Source: Streptomyces cyaneus (lineage in GTDB: Bacteria; Actinomycetota; Actinomycetes; Streptomycetales; Streptomycetaceae). Taken from it: a DNA stretch of 64,000 bases. The notes under the pieces are model-generated. The model made no database searches. It saw only the letters and a program-made list of their open reading frames with translations, and had not been told where the DNA came from. The stretch is taken from assembly GCF_004028635.1 (NCBI RefSeq), contig NZ_RQJW01000011.1:186001-250000 (forward strand). The letters run 5' to 3'. This document shows, in pieces, positions 25,669 through 34,211 of the stretch. A program made the translations under genes and the position numbers. Numbering within the stretch: the stretch's first letter is position 1; each line of letters starts with the position of its first letter.

Positions 25669-27348
25669 ATGCCCCCCACGCTCGCCTCGCTCGTCCACCA
25701 CTCCGCGCTCAAGCTGACCGTGCGGGCGGGCGAGGACCGCCTGGACGTGCCCGTGCGCTGGGCGCACGTCAGTGAGCTCGCCGACCCCGTCCCCTACATG
25801 GAGGGCGGGGAACTGCTGCTGATCACCGCGCTCAAGCTGGACGCGGAGAACCCCGAGGCGATGCGGCGCTATGTGCGGCGGCTGGTCGGTGCGGGCGTGG
25901 TCGGGCTCGGCTTCGCGGTCGGCGTCAACTACGAGGACATCCCCACCGCGCTGGTCGACGCGGCGGCGGAGGAGGGCCTGCCGCTGCTGGAGGTGCCGCG
26001 CCGCACACCGTTCCTCGCCATCAGCAAGGCCGTGTCGGCGGCGATCGCGGCGGACCAGTACCGGGCGGTGACGGCGGGGTTCGCGGCGCAACGGGAGCTG
26101 ACGAAGCAGGCGTTGACCGACGGGCCGGAGGGCCTGCTGGCCGCGCTGGCGTCCCAGGTGGACGGCTGGGCGGCACTGTACGACGCGTCCGGTGCCGTGG
26201 TCGCGACGGCACCCGAGTGGGCGGGACGGCGGGCGGCGCGGCTCACGGCGGACGTGGAGCGACTGAGGGAGCGGCCCGCGCCGGCGTCGTCCGTGGTCGG
26301 CGGGCCGGAACACGAGGACCGGGTCGAACTGCACACCCTGGGCACGGGGCGCCGGCCGCGGGCCGCGCTGGCCGTGGGGACGGCGGCGGCGCTGGGCACG
26401 GCCGAGCGGTACGCCGTTCACTCGGCGATCGCGCTGTTGACGCTGACCACCGAGCGGTCGCGGTCGCTGCACGCGGCCGAGCAGCGGGTGGGCGCGGCGG
26501 TGCTGCGCATGCTGCTCGCCGGGGAGCCGGACCATGCGCGGGCCGTGGCGGGAGACCTCTACGGCGGGCTGCTGGACGCGCCGTTCCGAGTGATCGTCGC
26601 CGAGGCGGCGCCGGTGTCGGCGGCGCGGGTGGTGGACTCCGGGGCGCGGGTGGCGCTCACCAAGGCGTCCGCCGCGGTGCTGGCCGCCGCGTCCGACACG
26701 CACGGCGATCCGCTGGGCGCCCTCACCGAGATCGTGGAGTCCGCGGCGGCCCGGGCCGGGGAGGCGGTGCTCGTCGTGCCGGAGGGGGAGGGCGAAGCGG
26801 CGCGGCTCGTGGTGCTCGCCACGGACGGGGGTGCGGCGGTGGCGGCATGTGCGGATTACGCGGCGGCGTTGGAGGCGGCGCGCGCGGGGGACGTACCCGA
26901 GCCGCCGGGCGGCGTCGGCGAGGACGAGCTGGTCGTGGGGCTCTCGGCGCCGGCCGGGCCCATCGCCGCCGCGGCGGCGTACAAGCAGGCCGAGCAGGCT
27001 CTGTCGGTGGCTCGGCGGCGGGGGCGGGTGTGTGTGGAGCACGAGCAGCTGGCGGCGGGGTCGGTGCTGCCGTTGCTCGCGGACGATGCGGTGAAGGCGT
27101 TCGCGGACGGGTTGCTGCGGGCGCTGCACGAACATGACGCTACGGGGCGGGGGGATCTGGTCGCCTCGCTGCGGGCGTGGTTGTCGCGGCACGGGCAGTG
27201 GGACGCGGCGGCTGCGGATCTGGGGGTGCATCGGCACACGTTGCGGTATCGGATGCGGCGGGTGGAGGAGATTCTGGGGCGGTCGCTGGATGACGCGGAT
27301 GTGCGGATGGAGCTTTGGCTGGCGTTGAAGGCGACCTCGGGGGAGTAG
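25669..27348 (+). CDS. PucR-family transcriptional regulator
   Basis: 559 residues. The N-terminal PucR purine-regulator-type domain spans about residues 1-125 (LTVRAGEDRLDVPVRWAHVSEL). A GGDEF-like middle region follows. The C-terminal PucR helix-turn-helix reads AWLSRHGQWDAAAADLGVHRHTLRYRMRRVEE (about 502-535, given in two parts: AWLSRHGQWDAAAADLG and VHRHTLRYRMRR). GAAGG precedes the ATG. Its position between gabT and a succinate-semialdehyde-type dehydrogenase suggests it controls GABA or polyamine use. The tandem repeats in its leader are candidate binding sites. Confidence 0.88.
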   Translation: MPPTLASLVHHSALKLTVRAGEDRLDVPVRWAHVSELADPVPYMEGGELLLITALKLDAENPEAMRRYVRRLVGAGVVGLGFAVGVNYEDIPTALVDAAAEEGLPLLEVPRRTPFLAISKAVSAAIAADQYRAVTAGFAAQRELTKQALTDGPEGLLAALASQVDGWAALYDASGAVVATAPEWAGRRAARLTADVERLRERPAPASSVVGGPEHEDRVELHTLGTGRRPRAALAVGTAAALGTAERYAVHSAIALLTLTTERSRSLHAAEQRVGAAVLRMLLAGEPDHARAVAGDLYGGLLDAPFRVIVAEAAPVSAARVVDSGARVALTKASAAVLAAASDTHGDPLGALTEIVESAAARAGEAVLVVPEGEGEAARLVVLATDGGAAVAACADYAAALEAARAGDVPEPPGGVGEDELVVGLSAPAGPIAAAAAYKQAEQALSVARRRGRVCVEHEQLAAGSVLPLLADDAVKAFADGLLRALHEHDATGRGDLVASLRAWLSRHGQWDAAAADLGVHRHTLRYRMRRVEEILGRSLDDADVRMELWLALKATSGE

Positions 27349-27350
27349 GC

Positions 27351-27550
27351 GGGTTTTCCTCGCCCCCGCCGCCCCTACCCTTCCCGTCCCTGGGGGCTGC
27401 CGCCCCCAGACCCCCGCTTCGGCCCTGAACGGGCCTCGTCCTCAAACGCCGGACGGGCTGGAATTCAGCCCCTCCGGCGTTTGAGGAGCGGGGGTCCAGG
27501 GGGCGGAGCCCCCTGGGAACGGGACGGGTAGGGGCGGCGGGGGCGAGAAT
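27351..27550. repeat. Dispersed palindromic repeat, family A copy 2
   Basis: 200 bases, same orientation as copy 1 but lacking its central insert (GATGATGCTGGCCGGCGCTGAG...). Outer arms near 27359-27380 and 27527-27548 are reverse complements. The inner CTCAAACGCCGG / CCGGCGTTTGAG pair is intact. It starts 3 bases after the PucR-family stop and could terminate it. Confidence 0.85.
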
Positions 27551-27697
27551 TTCCGGGCCGCACCACCCACCCCGCCAAACCGGCGCACCCCCTGCCCCCA
27601 CCACTACATCGCGGACAAACGTCCCTCCGTCCCCGCCCCCCTACCGTGGACCCCAACACACCAGGACACCCCTAACGCGGAAGGGCCGGGAATCCAC
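27551..27697 (+). other. Leader of the 27698 aldehyde dehydrogenase
   Basis: The remaining 147 bases of a 349-base gap. Pyrimidine-rich sequence and a purine-rich GGAAGGG near 27678 come before the ATG at 27698. No gene or clear operator seen. Confidence 0.4.
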
Positions 27698-29143
27698 ATG
27701 ACTTCCACCCACGCTTTCTGGCTCGCCGGCCGCCAGGTCAGCGGCGAGGACAGCTTTGATGTGACCTCCCCGTGGGACGGGCGGGTCGTCGGCAAGGTGA
27801 GTGTGCCGACGGACGCGCAGATCGAGGAGGCGGTGGCCGCCGCGTACGCCGTCCGCGACGACTTCGCCGCGACCCCGGCCCACGTGCGGGCCGCCGCGCT
27901 CGACCACGTCAGCAGGCGGCTCGTGGAGCGGACCGAGGAGATCGCCCGGCTGATCTCCGCCGAGAACGGCAAGCCCATGAAGTGGGCCCGCGGCGAGGTC
28001 GGCCGTGCCGTGTCCGTGTTCCGGTTCGCGGCCGAGGAGGCCCGGCGGTTCAACGGCGGCGAGGCCCAGCGGCTCGACACCGACCTCGGCGGTCAGGGGC
28101 GGCTCGCGTTCACGCGGCGCTTCCCCAAGGGCGTCGTCCTCGGCATCGCGCCCTTCAACTTCCCGCTCAACCTGTGCGCCCACAAGATCGCCCCGGCCAT
28201 CGCCGCCGGCGCGCCGATCATCCTGAAGCCCGCCCCGGCCACCCCGCTCTCCGGGCTCGTCATCGGTGAGCTCCTCGCCGAGACCGAGCTGCCGGAAGGG
28301 TCCTGGAGCATCCTCCCGGTGTCGAACGACCGTATGCCCGCCCTGGTCCAGGACGAGCGTCTGCCGGTCATCTCCTTCACCGGCTCCGAGAAGGTCGGCT
28401 ACGCGATCATGGACTCGGTGCCGCGCAAGCACTGCACCCTGGAGCTGGGCGGCAACGGCGCGGCGGTCGTGCTCGCCGACTTCGCCTCGGACGCGGACCT
28501 CGACTGGGCCGCCACCCGTATCGCCACCTTCTCCAACTACCAGGGCGGCCAGTCCTGCATCTCCGTGCAACGGGTGATCGCCGACGCCTCCGTGTACGAC
28601 CGGCTTGTGCCGCGCATCGTCGCCGCCGTCGAGGCCCAGGTCACCGGTGACCCGGGTGACGACGCGACCGACGTCGGGCCGCTGGTCAGCGAGGACGCCG
28701 CCAAGCGTGTCGAGACGTGGGTCGACGAGGCTGTCGCTGCCGGAGCCACCCTCCTCGCCGGTGGCAAGCGCGACGGTGCCTCCTACGCGCCGACCGTCCT
28801 CACCGACGTACCGGCCGACGTCACCCTCGCCTGCGAGGAGGTCTTCGGGCCCGTCCTCACCGTGCAGAAGGTCGACGGGGAGGCCGCCGCCTTCGCTGCC
28901 GCCAACGACTCCAAGTACGGCCTCCAGGCGGGTGTGTTCACCCACGACCTGCAGACCGCCTTCCGGGCCCACCGCGCCCTCGAGGTCGGCGGCGTCGTCA
29001 TCGGTGACGTGCCCTCCTACCGCGCCGACCAGATGCCGTACGGCGGCGCCAAGCAGTCCGGTGTGGGTCGTGAGGGCGTGAAGTTCGCGATGGACGACTA
29101 CACGTATGAGCGGGTGATGGTTCTCACCGGCCTCGCTCTCTGA
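27698..29143 (+). CDS. NAD(P)-dependent aldehyde dehydrogenase, probable succinate-semialdehyde type
   Basis: 481 residues. Catalytic Cys287 lies in QGGQSCISVQ and Glu249 in LELGGNGAA. The APFNFPLNL cofactor motif is complete. The sequence differs clearly from the enzyme at 10734, so these are not recent duplicates. By position after gabT and the PucR-family gene it may oxidise succinate semialdehyde; related sequences oxidise other semialdehydes, so substrate is uncertain. No partner gene follows. Confidence 0.87.
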   Translation: MTSTHAFWLAGRQVSGEDSFDVTSPWDGRVVGKVSVPTDAQIEEAVAAAYAVRDDFAATPAHVRAAALDHVSRRLVERTEEIARLISAENGKPMKWARGEVGRAVSVFRFAAEEARRFNGGEAQRLDTDLGGQGRLAFTRRFPKGVVLGIAPFNFPLNLCAHKIAPAIAAGAPIILKPAPATPLSGLVIGELLAETELPEGSWSILPVSNDRMPALVQDERLPVISFTGSEKVGYAIMDSVPRKHCTLELGGNGAAVVLADFASDADLDWAATRIATFSNYQGGQSCISVQRVIADASVYDRLVPRIVAAVEAQVTGDPGDDATDVGPLVSEDAAKRVETWVDEAVAAGATLLAGGKRDGASYAPTVLTDVPADVTLACEEVFGPVLTVQKVDGEAAAFAAANDSKYGLQAGVFTHDLQTAFRAHRALEVGGVVIGDVPSYRADQMPYGGAKQSGVGREGVKFAMDDYTYERVMVLTGLAL

Positions 29144-29167
29144 GCCGATTCGGGATCCGCTCTAGCT

Positions 29168-29182
29168 TGTGACAATCGTTTT
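29168..29182 (+). promoter_or_regulatory. Zur/Fur-box-like palindrome without an obvious target gene
   Basis: TGACAATCGTTTTCA closely resembles actinobacterial Zur boxes (TGAAAATCATTTTCA type). TAGCT and AGCTA flanks extend the symmetry. It lies 25 bases after the dehydrogenase stop, and the strong terminator at 29215 follows only 32 bases later. Both flanking genes end here, so no promoter is expected. Confidence 0.5.
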
Positions 29183-29214
29183 CAGCTAGAGTGGTCCGCA
29201 TCCCGGGATGAAAA

Positions 29215-29254
29215 AAGGGGCCCGGCACCGATGCCTTCCGGTGCCGGGCCCCTT
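29215..29254. terminator. Strong bidirectional terminator
   Basis: GGGGCCCGGCACCG at 29217-29230 pairs perfectly with CGGTGCCGGGCCCC at 29239-29252, flanked by AAAAAA on the left and TT on the right. It separates the convergent dehydrogenase and GH3 genes and would stop transcription from both. Confidence 0.9.
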
Positions 29255-29279
29255 CATTTACGTCGGCTGCTCCGGACCC

Positions 29280-32120
29280 TCAACCGGAGAAGCCGACGTG
29301 CGCGAGCCGCACCGGGCCGCGCAGCCTGAGGTGGACGTCCCGGACGCCCTCGGCGATGATCTCGGCGCGCTGCGTCGAGTAGTCGTACGGGCTCGCGTCG
29401 TCCGGCGCCCGGGACGTCAGCACGGCGAGCACCGGGCCCCCGTCCAGCGACACCTCGACCGCGCCGTCGCCGGACACGGTCGCCGTCACCGCCGTGACGC
29501 CGTCTTCGAAGTCGCAGTCGCGGTAGACCAGTTCGCCCGACCTGCCCTGCGCCGGCGTCACCGCGTCACCCGACGCCTTCGTGCGGTCGACGATCGCGAC
29601 GCCGCTCTGCTCGTCGAAGTCGGCCGCTTGCAGTCCGCGTCGGAGCACGGGGCGTGGTGCGGCCGCCTCGCCGTCCAGCAGCACGGTCGTCCGCAGGCGG
29701 ATGTCCTCGCTGGAGGCGCCGGCCAGGATCTCGTACGGGCCCGGCTCGCGGCGCCAGCCACCTCGCGCCACGTCCCAGAAGTCGAAGGACGACAAGGGGA
29801 CTTCGAAGGTGAGCTCCCGCTGCTCGCCGGGCTCCAGCCGCACCCGGCTGTGCGCCACCAGCTCCCGCCGCGGGCGCGGCACCGCCGGGTCCACGGCCCG
29901 GGTGTAGAGCTGGGCGACCTCGTCGGCCGGCACGTCACCGGTGTTGGTGACCGTGAAGGAGAGGTGCAGCGCTTCGTCCGTCACGCGGGTCTTCAGGTCG
30001 GCGTAGGAGAAGGTCGCGTAGGACAGGCCGTGGCCGAACGGGAACAGCGGGGTCCCCTCGAAGTACAGGTATGTCTGGCGGCTGCCGATCACGTCGTAGT
30101 CGAGGAGGTCGGGCAGGTCGGCGTCGTCGGCGTACCAGGTCTGCGGGAGGCGGCCGGCGGGGGAGACGTCGCCGGCCAGGATCCGGGCGAGGGCGGTGCC
30201 GGCTGCCTGGCCGCCGTGGGACGTCCAGAGGATCGCCGGGAGGGCGGCCGGGTCGACGGCGTAGGGGTACGCCGAGACCAGTGCCAGCACCGTGTTCGGG
30301 TTGGCCGCGTGGGCGGCGCGTAGCAGGCGCTCCTGGTGGGCGGGGAGGGTGAGCGTCGTACGGTCCTCGGTCTCGCGGCCGTTGATGTGCGGGTCGTTGC
30401 CCGCGACCACCAGGACCACGTCCGCCTGTGAGGTGACCCTGGTCACTGCGTCTTCGCCGCTTTCGACGACGATGAGCTCGAAGATTTCCGGATTCGCTTC
30501 GGCAACCCTGACGCCCTCGGCGGCGACTGAGACGTGGCGACCCGTGCCGAGATGCCGGAGGAGGTGTCCGTTCTCGTGGGGTTCCAGGCGGAACGTCTCC
30601 TGGACGACCCAGCCTCCGGGCTGGTCGGCGGAGGCGCGGACACAGCCGTCCTCGGCGACGGAGAGATAGCGGCCGTCGGGGGCGCGCAGGGTCAGCACGC
30701 CCTCACCCCAGTCGACGAGCGCGAACTCGGTGCCGGTCGGGTCGGTGGCCAGCGGGGGCAGATCCGTACGGCCGGCGAGCAGGGCCGGGTCGAGGGCACC
30801 TTCGGCGCCGCGGACCTCGTCGGCGGCGTCTGCCTCGGGGACGTGCAGGAAGGCTCCGGCCGAGGTCTTCAGGCGGATGCGGTCCACGCCCTCGGCGAAC
30901 TCGACCCGCTCCGCGCCGAACCGCTCGTACAGGCCCTCCAGCGGGGTGGAGCGGTGGATGAGTGTGCCGCTGTACCAGTCGAGCTTGCACTCGTCGGCGA
31001 GCAGGCCGACCACGGCCAGCCGGGTGTCGGGCGCGAGCGGCAGCAGCCCGCCGCTGTTCTTGAGCAGGACGACCGACTGCTCGGCGGCCTCCTGCGCGAG
31101 GGCGCGGTGGGCCGGGGTGTCGAAGTCCCTGGTGAGGGCGTGCGGGTCGTACTCCGGGTCGAACTCGCCGAGGCGGAAGCGGACCGAGAGCTGGCGGCGG
31201 ACCGCGGTGTCGATGTCGGCCTCGGTCAGCAGGCCCTGCTCCAGGGCACCGCGGACCCGTGCGGTGATCTTCGAGCTGTCGGTGCCGTGGTCGGTGAAGC
31301 TGTCGACGCCGGCGAGGATCGCGGCGGCCGTGGCTTCCTCGTGGGTGTCGAAGTAGTGCTCGGAGTCGACCAGGTTGGAGGGCGCGCCCGCGTCGGAGCA
31401 GACCAGCAGGTCCTCGTCGGTCCAGGCGCGCAGGTGCTCGCGCAGATACGGCGAGACGTGGTTGGGGCGGCCGTTGACCAGGTTGTACGCCGGCATCACC
31501 CCGGCCGTCGCGCCGGCCTCGACCGTCTCGCGGAAGGCGCGCAGGTCGTACTCGTGCAGGACGCGCGGGCGCACCGAGGAGGACGTGACGTCGCGGCCCG
31601 TCTCGTTGTTGTGGGCCAGCCAGTGCTTGAGGACGGGGGCGGTGCGCCAGTACGTCGGGTGCTCGCCGCGCAGGCCTTGGGTGTAGGCGGTGGCGATGGC
31701 CGAGGTGAGCTTCGGGTCCTCGGAGTAGCCCTCCTCGCCCCGGCCCCACAAGGGGTGGCGCAGGAGGTTGACGGTGGGGGACCAGACGTTCAGGCCCACG
31801 CGGTCGTCGCGGGCGCGCATCGCCCGGACCTCCTTGGACACCGCCTCGCCGACCCGTCGTACGAGATCGGTGTTCCAGGTGGCGCCGAGGCCGACCGCCT
31901 GGGGGAAGACGGTGGCCGGACCCATCCAGGCCACGCCGTGCAGCGCTTCCTGGCCGGTGCGGAACTCGGCGATGCCGAGCCGCTCGACGGCCGGGGCGAA
32001 CTGGTGCAGGAATCCGATCTTTTCGTCGAGGGTGAGCCGCGACAGCAGGTCGTCGATGCGCTTCGCGAACGGCAGTCGCTGATCGCGGAAAGGCGGCGTA
32101 GGCGGCGTTTGTGCGGTCAC
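29280..32120 (-). CDS. Glycoside hydrolase family 3, probable beta-glucosidase of the xyloglucan locus
   Basis: 946 residues from a GTG; no signal peptide, so cytoplasmic. The GH3 N-domain holds the nucleophile Asp243 (VCSDAGAP). The GH3 C-domain is interrupted by an insert (about residues 411-556) resembling a fascin-type beta-trefoil. A fibronectin III-like domain and a C-terminal CBM6-like domain (about 836-946) follow. The usual enzymes release terminal beta-glucose or beta-xylose. In this locus the fitting role is cutting glucose from trimmed xyloglucan oligosaccharides. A TCGAAGCGCTTCGA operator lies 37 bases upstream of its start. Confidence 0.9.
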   Translation of the reverse strand: MTAQTPPTPPFRDQRLPFAKRIDDLLSRLTLDEKIGFLHQFAPAVERLGIAEFRTGQEALHGVAWMGPATVFPQAVGLGATWNTDLVRRVGEAVSKEVRAMRARDDRVGLNVWSPTVNLLRHPLWGRGEEGYSEDPKLTSAIATAYTQGLRGEHPTYWRTAPVLKHWLAHNNETGRDVTSSSVRPRVLHEYDLRAFRETVEAGATAGVMPAYNLVNGRPNHVSPYLREHLRAWTDEDLLVCSDAGAPSNLVDSEHYFDTHEEATAAAILAGVDSFTDHGTDSSKITARVRGALEQGLLTEADIDTAVRRQLSVRFRLGEFDPEYDPHALTRDFDTPAHRALAQEAAEQSVVLLKNSGGLLPLAPDTRLAVVGLLADECKLDWYSGTLIHRSTPLEGLYERFGAERVEFAEGVDRIRLKTSAGAFLHVPEADAADEVRGAEGALDPALLAGRTDLPPLATDPTGTEFALVDWGEGVLTLRAPDGRYLSVAEDGCVRASADQPGGWVVQETFRLEPHENGHLLRHLGTGRHVSVAAEGVRVAEANPEIFELIVVESGEDAVTRVTSQADVVLVVAGNDPHINGRETEDRTTLTLPAHQERLLRAAHAANPNTVLALVSAYPYAVDPAALPAILWTSHGGQAAGTALARILAGDVSPAGRLPQTWYADDADLPDLLDYDVIGSRQTYLYFEGTPLFPFGHGLSYATFSYADLKTRVTDEALHLSFTVTNTGDVPADEVAQLYTRAVDPAVPRPRRELVAHSRVRLEPGEQRELTFEVPLSSFDFWDVARGGWRREPGPYEILAGASSEDIRLRTTVLLDGEAAAPRPVLRRGLQAADFDEQSGVAIVDRTKASGDAVTPAQGRSGELVYRDCDFEDGVTAVTATVSGDGAVEVSLDGGPVLAVLTSRAPDDASPYDYSTQRAEIIAEGVRDVHLRLRGPVRLAHVGFSG

Positions 32121-32156
32121 GTGGGGATCCCCTTGCGGTGGAGCGGCGAGGCGCTT

Positions 32157-32170
32157 TCGAAGCGCTTCGA
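32157..32170. promoter_or_regulatory. LacI-family operator, copy 1
   Basis: Perfect 14-base palindrome TCGAAGCGCTTCGA, immediately upstream of the leftward GH3 gene. The same core occurs at 32339 and twice beside the LacI-family gene at 48004. Repressor identity is inferred from that association. Confidence 0.85.
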
Positions 32171-32338
32171 TGCTCATTCGATCCAGGGGTGGGTGTCAAG
32201 ACACCCCGGCGCAACAACTCCGACTCCTGACCGTTATTTCAAGCACTGTAAGAGAGTGGTCGGATCCTCTACGGCCCCGAGGAATCTTGGAAGCGACCCT
32301 TGTGCGCCCCCATGCCTTCACTTAACCTCGCAGCAACA
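32171..32338. other. Divergent promoter region between GH3 and binding-protein genes
   Basis: Non-coding sequence between two operators. It should contain the leftward GH3 promoter and part of the rightward operon promoter. It is less GC-rich than its surroundings (for example TTATTTCAAGCACTGTAAGAG near 32234). No gene. Confidence 0.5.
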
Positions 32339-32352
32339 TCGAAGCGCTTCGA
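32339..32352. promoter_or_regulatory. LacI-family operator, copy 2
   Basis: Second perfect TCGAAGCGCTTCGA, 140 bases upstream of the binding-protein ATG. Two operators 182 bases apart (start to start) could allow repression of both divergent units, possibly by looping. The remaining leader to 32492 has no gene. Confidence 0.85.
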
Positions 32353-32492
32353 CTACGAGGCTCGTCCACTTCAGGGGTGCACGGCCCTCGGCAGTGGTCG
32401 AAGGATCGCTTCAGCTCAGCCAGATCCACTTAAGACACCGCAGCCGACGGCCCACCGCCGGGTGTCCAGGTGCGCCATGAAGGGTTGACGCA

Positions 32493-34184
32493 ATGACGCC
32501 GAATGCCGCCTCCGCCTCCTCCGGACCCAGCCGGAGAAGCTTCCTCGCCTCTACGGCGGTCGCCACCGCAGCGGTGGCGGGAGGGATGCCGCTGCTCTCC
32601 GCCTGCGGTGGGTCGGACAGTGGGTCGCGAGACGGCACCACGTCGGGCAAGGACGCGAAGAAGATCCTTCCGGCGTACGTGGCCAGCAATGTGGTGACGC
32701 CGGACATCCCGTCCAAGAACGGCTCGGCGGTCGGCTTCACCAGCAAGCTGGACCTGGCCACCCTCAAGACCTCGGTCCCGAAGAAGCTCGGCAAGGGCGG
32801 CAAGGTCACCATCATGTCGCCGTTCTGGGGCTCCCCGCCGAAGAGCGGCAACGCCTACTACAAGGCGATGAACGACCTGATCGGCGTCGACGTCGCCTGG
32901 CAGAACCAGGACGGCAACACCTACGAGCAGAAGCTCGGCGCGGTGCTGGCCTCCAGCGACGTCCCCGACGTGGTGGTCGTCCCCGGCTGGAACATGAACG
33001 GCAAGATACCCACCGCCATCATCAGCAAGTTCGCCGACCTCGGCCCCTACCTGTCCGGCGACGCGGTGAAGGAGTACCCGAACCTCGCCGCGATCCCCTC
33101 GGAAGCCTGGCAGCGCTCCATCTTCGGCGGCAAGCTGCGCGGCCTGCCGCAGCCGGCGCCGTGGGCCCCCAGCATCGTGCCCCTGTACCGCCAGGACATC
33201 TTCGAGAAGGAAGGGTACGAAATACCCAAGTCCTGCGACGAGTTCATGGCGCTGGCCAAGGAGATCACCAACGCCAAGGCCAAGCGCTGGGCGTGTCTGG
33301 ACATGAAGTGGACCGCCTGGCAGGCCTTCGGTGTCTTCTCGGGCAGCGAGAAGCCCCTCGGCTGGAACATGGTCGACGGCAAACTGGTCTACCGCATCGA
33401 GACCGAGCAGTACCTCGAAGCGCTGGAGTGGTCCCGCAAGCTCTTCGAGGCGGGGGTCGTCCACCCCGATGCCGAGATGGGCAAGAACGCCCCCGACCCG
33501 GGCCCCAAGTTCGCGAAGGGCGAGTTCCTCATCTACGCCCAGAACATCTCCCAGTGGTGGGGCCGCACCGCCGAACAGGCCATCCAGAACCCGGACTTCA
33601 AGATCTGGGGCATGGACGTCTGGGGCCACGACGGAGGCAACCCCACCATCTATGCCGAGCAGCCCGCCGGCATCTTCGCCTTCGTCAACAAGAAGGCCCC
33701 CGAGTCGGTCATCCGCGACGTGCTGGCCGTCGCGAACGTCACCGCGGCGCCGTACGGCACCAAGGAGTACATGATGACCAACTACGGCGTGGAGGGCACC
33801 CACTACACCGTCAAGGACGGCGTCCCCACCAAGACCGACCAGGGCAACCTGGAGGTGATGAACGCCTACGTCATGGTGGACGGCCCCGCCTCGACCATCG
33901 CGCACCCCGACTTCCCCGATGTCGCCAAGGGCCAGGTCGAGTGGCAGCAGCGGATGGGCGCCTTCACCAAGAAGTCCACCTTCTGGGGCATGCAGATCAC
34001 CGAGCCGAACCGCTACACCAACCTCGCCAACGACTTCGAGCAGCTGGAGGACGACATCGTCCGCGGCCGCAAGAAGATCAGCGACATGCAGCAGGCCGTC
34101 TCCGACTGGAAGAGCAAGGGCGGCGACAAGCTGCGCGACTGGTACAAGCAGATCCTCGACGAGAACGGCTCCGCGGCCAGCTGA
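32493..34184 (+). CDS. Sugar ABC transporter substrate-binding lipoprotein (LipO/LplA-like)
   Basis: 563 residues, long for a sugar-binding protein, as in the LipO/LplA group. A Tat motif (SRRSFLAS, residues 13-20) and a lipobox (LSAC, Cys38) indicate an exported lipoprotein. A type 1 solute-binding fold rich in Trp and Tyr follows, suited to oligosaccharides. First gene of a rightward run of seven genes (two permeases, GH74, GH42, GH95, GH12). Xyloglucan oligosaccharide is the likely ligand by context only. Confidence 0.88.
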   Translation: MTPNAASASSGPSRRSFLASTAVATAAVAGGMPLLSACGGSDSGSRDGTTSGKDAKKILPAYVASNVVTPDIPSKNGSAVGFTSKLDLATLKTSVPKKLGKGGKVTIMSPFWGSPPKSGNAYYKAMNDLIGVDVAWQNQDGNTYEQKLGAVLASSDVPDVVVVPGWNMNGKIPTAIISKFADLGPYLSGDAVKEYPNLAAIPSEAWQRSIFGGKLRGLPQPAPWAPSIVPLYRQDIFEKEGYEIPKSCDEFMALAKEITNAKAKRWACLDMKWTAWQAFGVFSGSEKPLGWNMVDGKLVYRIETEQYLEALEWSRKLFEAGVVHPDAEMGKNAPDPGPKFAKGEFLIYAQNISQWWGRTAEQAIQNPDFKIWGMDVWGHDGGNPTIYAEQPAGIFAFVNKKAPESVIRDVLAVANVTAAPYGTKEYMMTNYGVEGTHYTVKDGVPTKTDQGNLEVMNAYVMVDGPASTIAHPDFPDVAKGQVEWQQRMGAFTKKSTFWGMQITEPNRYTNLANDFEQLEDDIVRGRKKISDMQQAVSDWKSKGGDKLRDWYKQILDENGSAAS

Positions 34185-34211
34185 CCCGGTACCGAGGCAA
34201 GGAGAACGGCC

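Noticed and set aside
29208..30323. Rightward frame starting just after the Zur-like box
   Set aside because: It runs through the terminator and antisense to the GH3 gene, has low-complexity content and no family features.
32157..32170. CebR (cellobiose repressor) box
   Set aside because: CebR sites read TGGGAGCGCTCCCA; here the outer bases are TCGA/TCGA in the two sites by the transporter, and a local LacI-family gene has the same sites.
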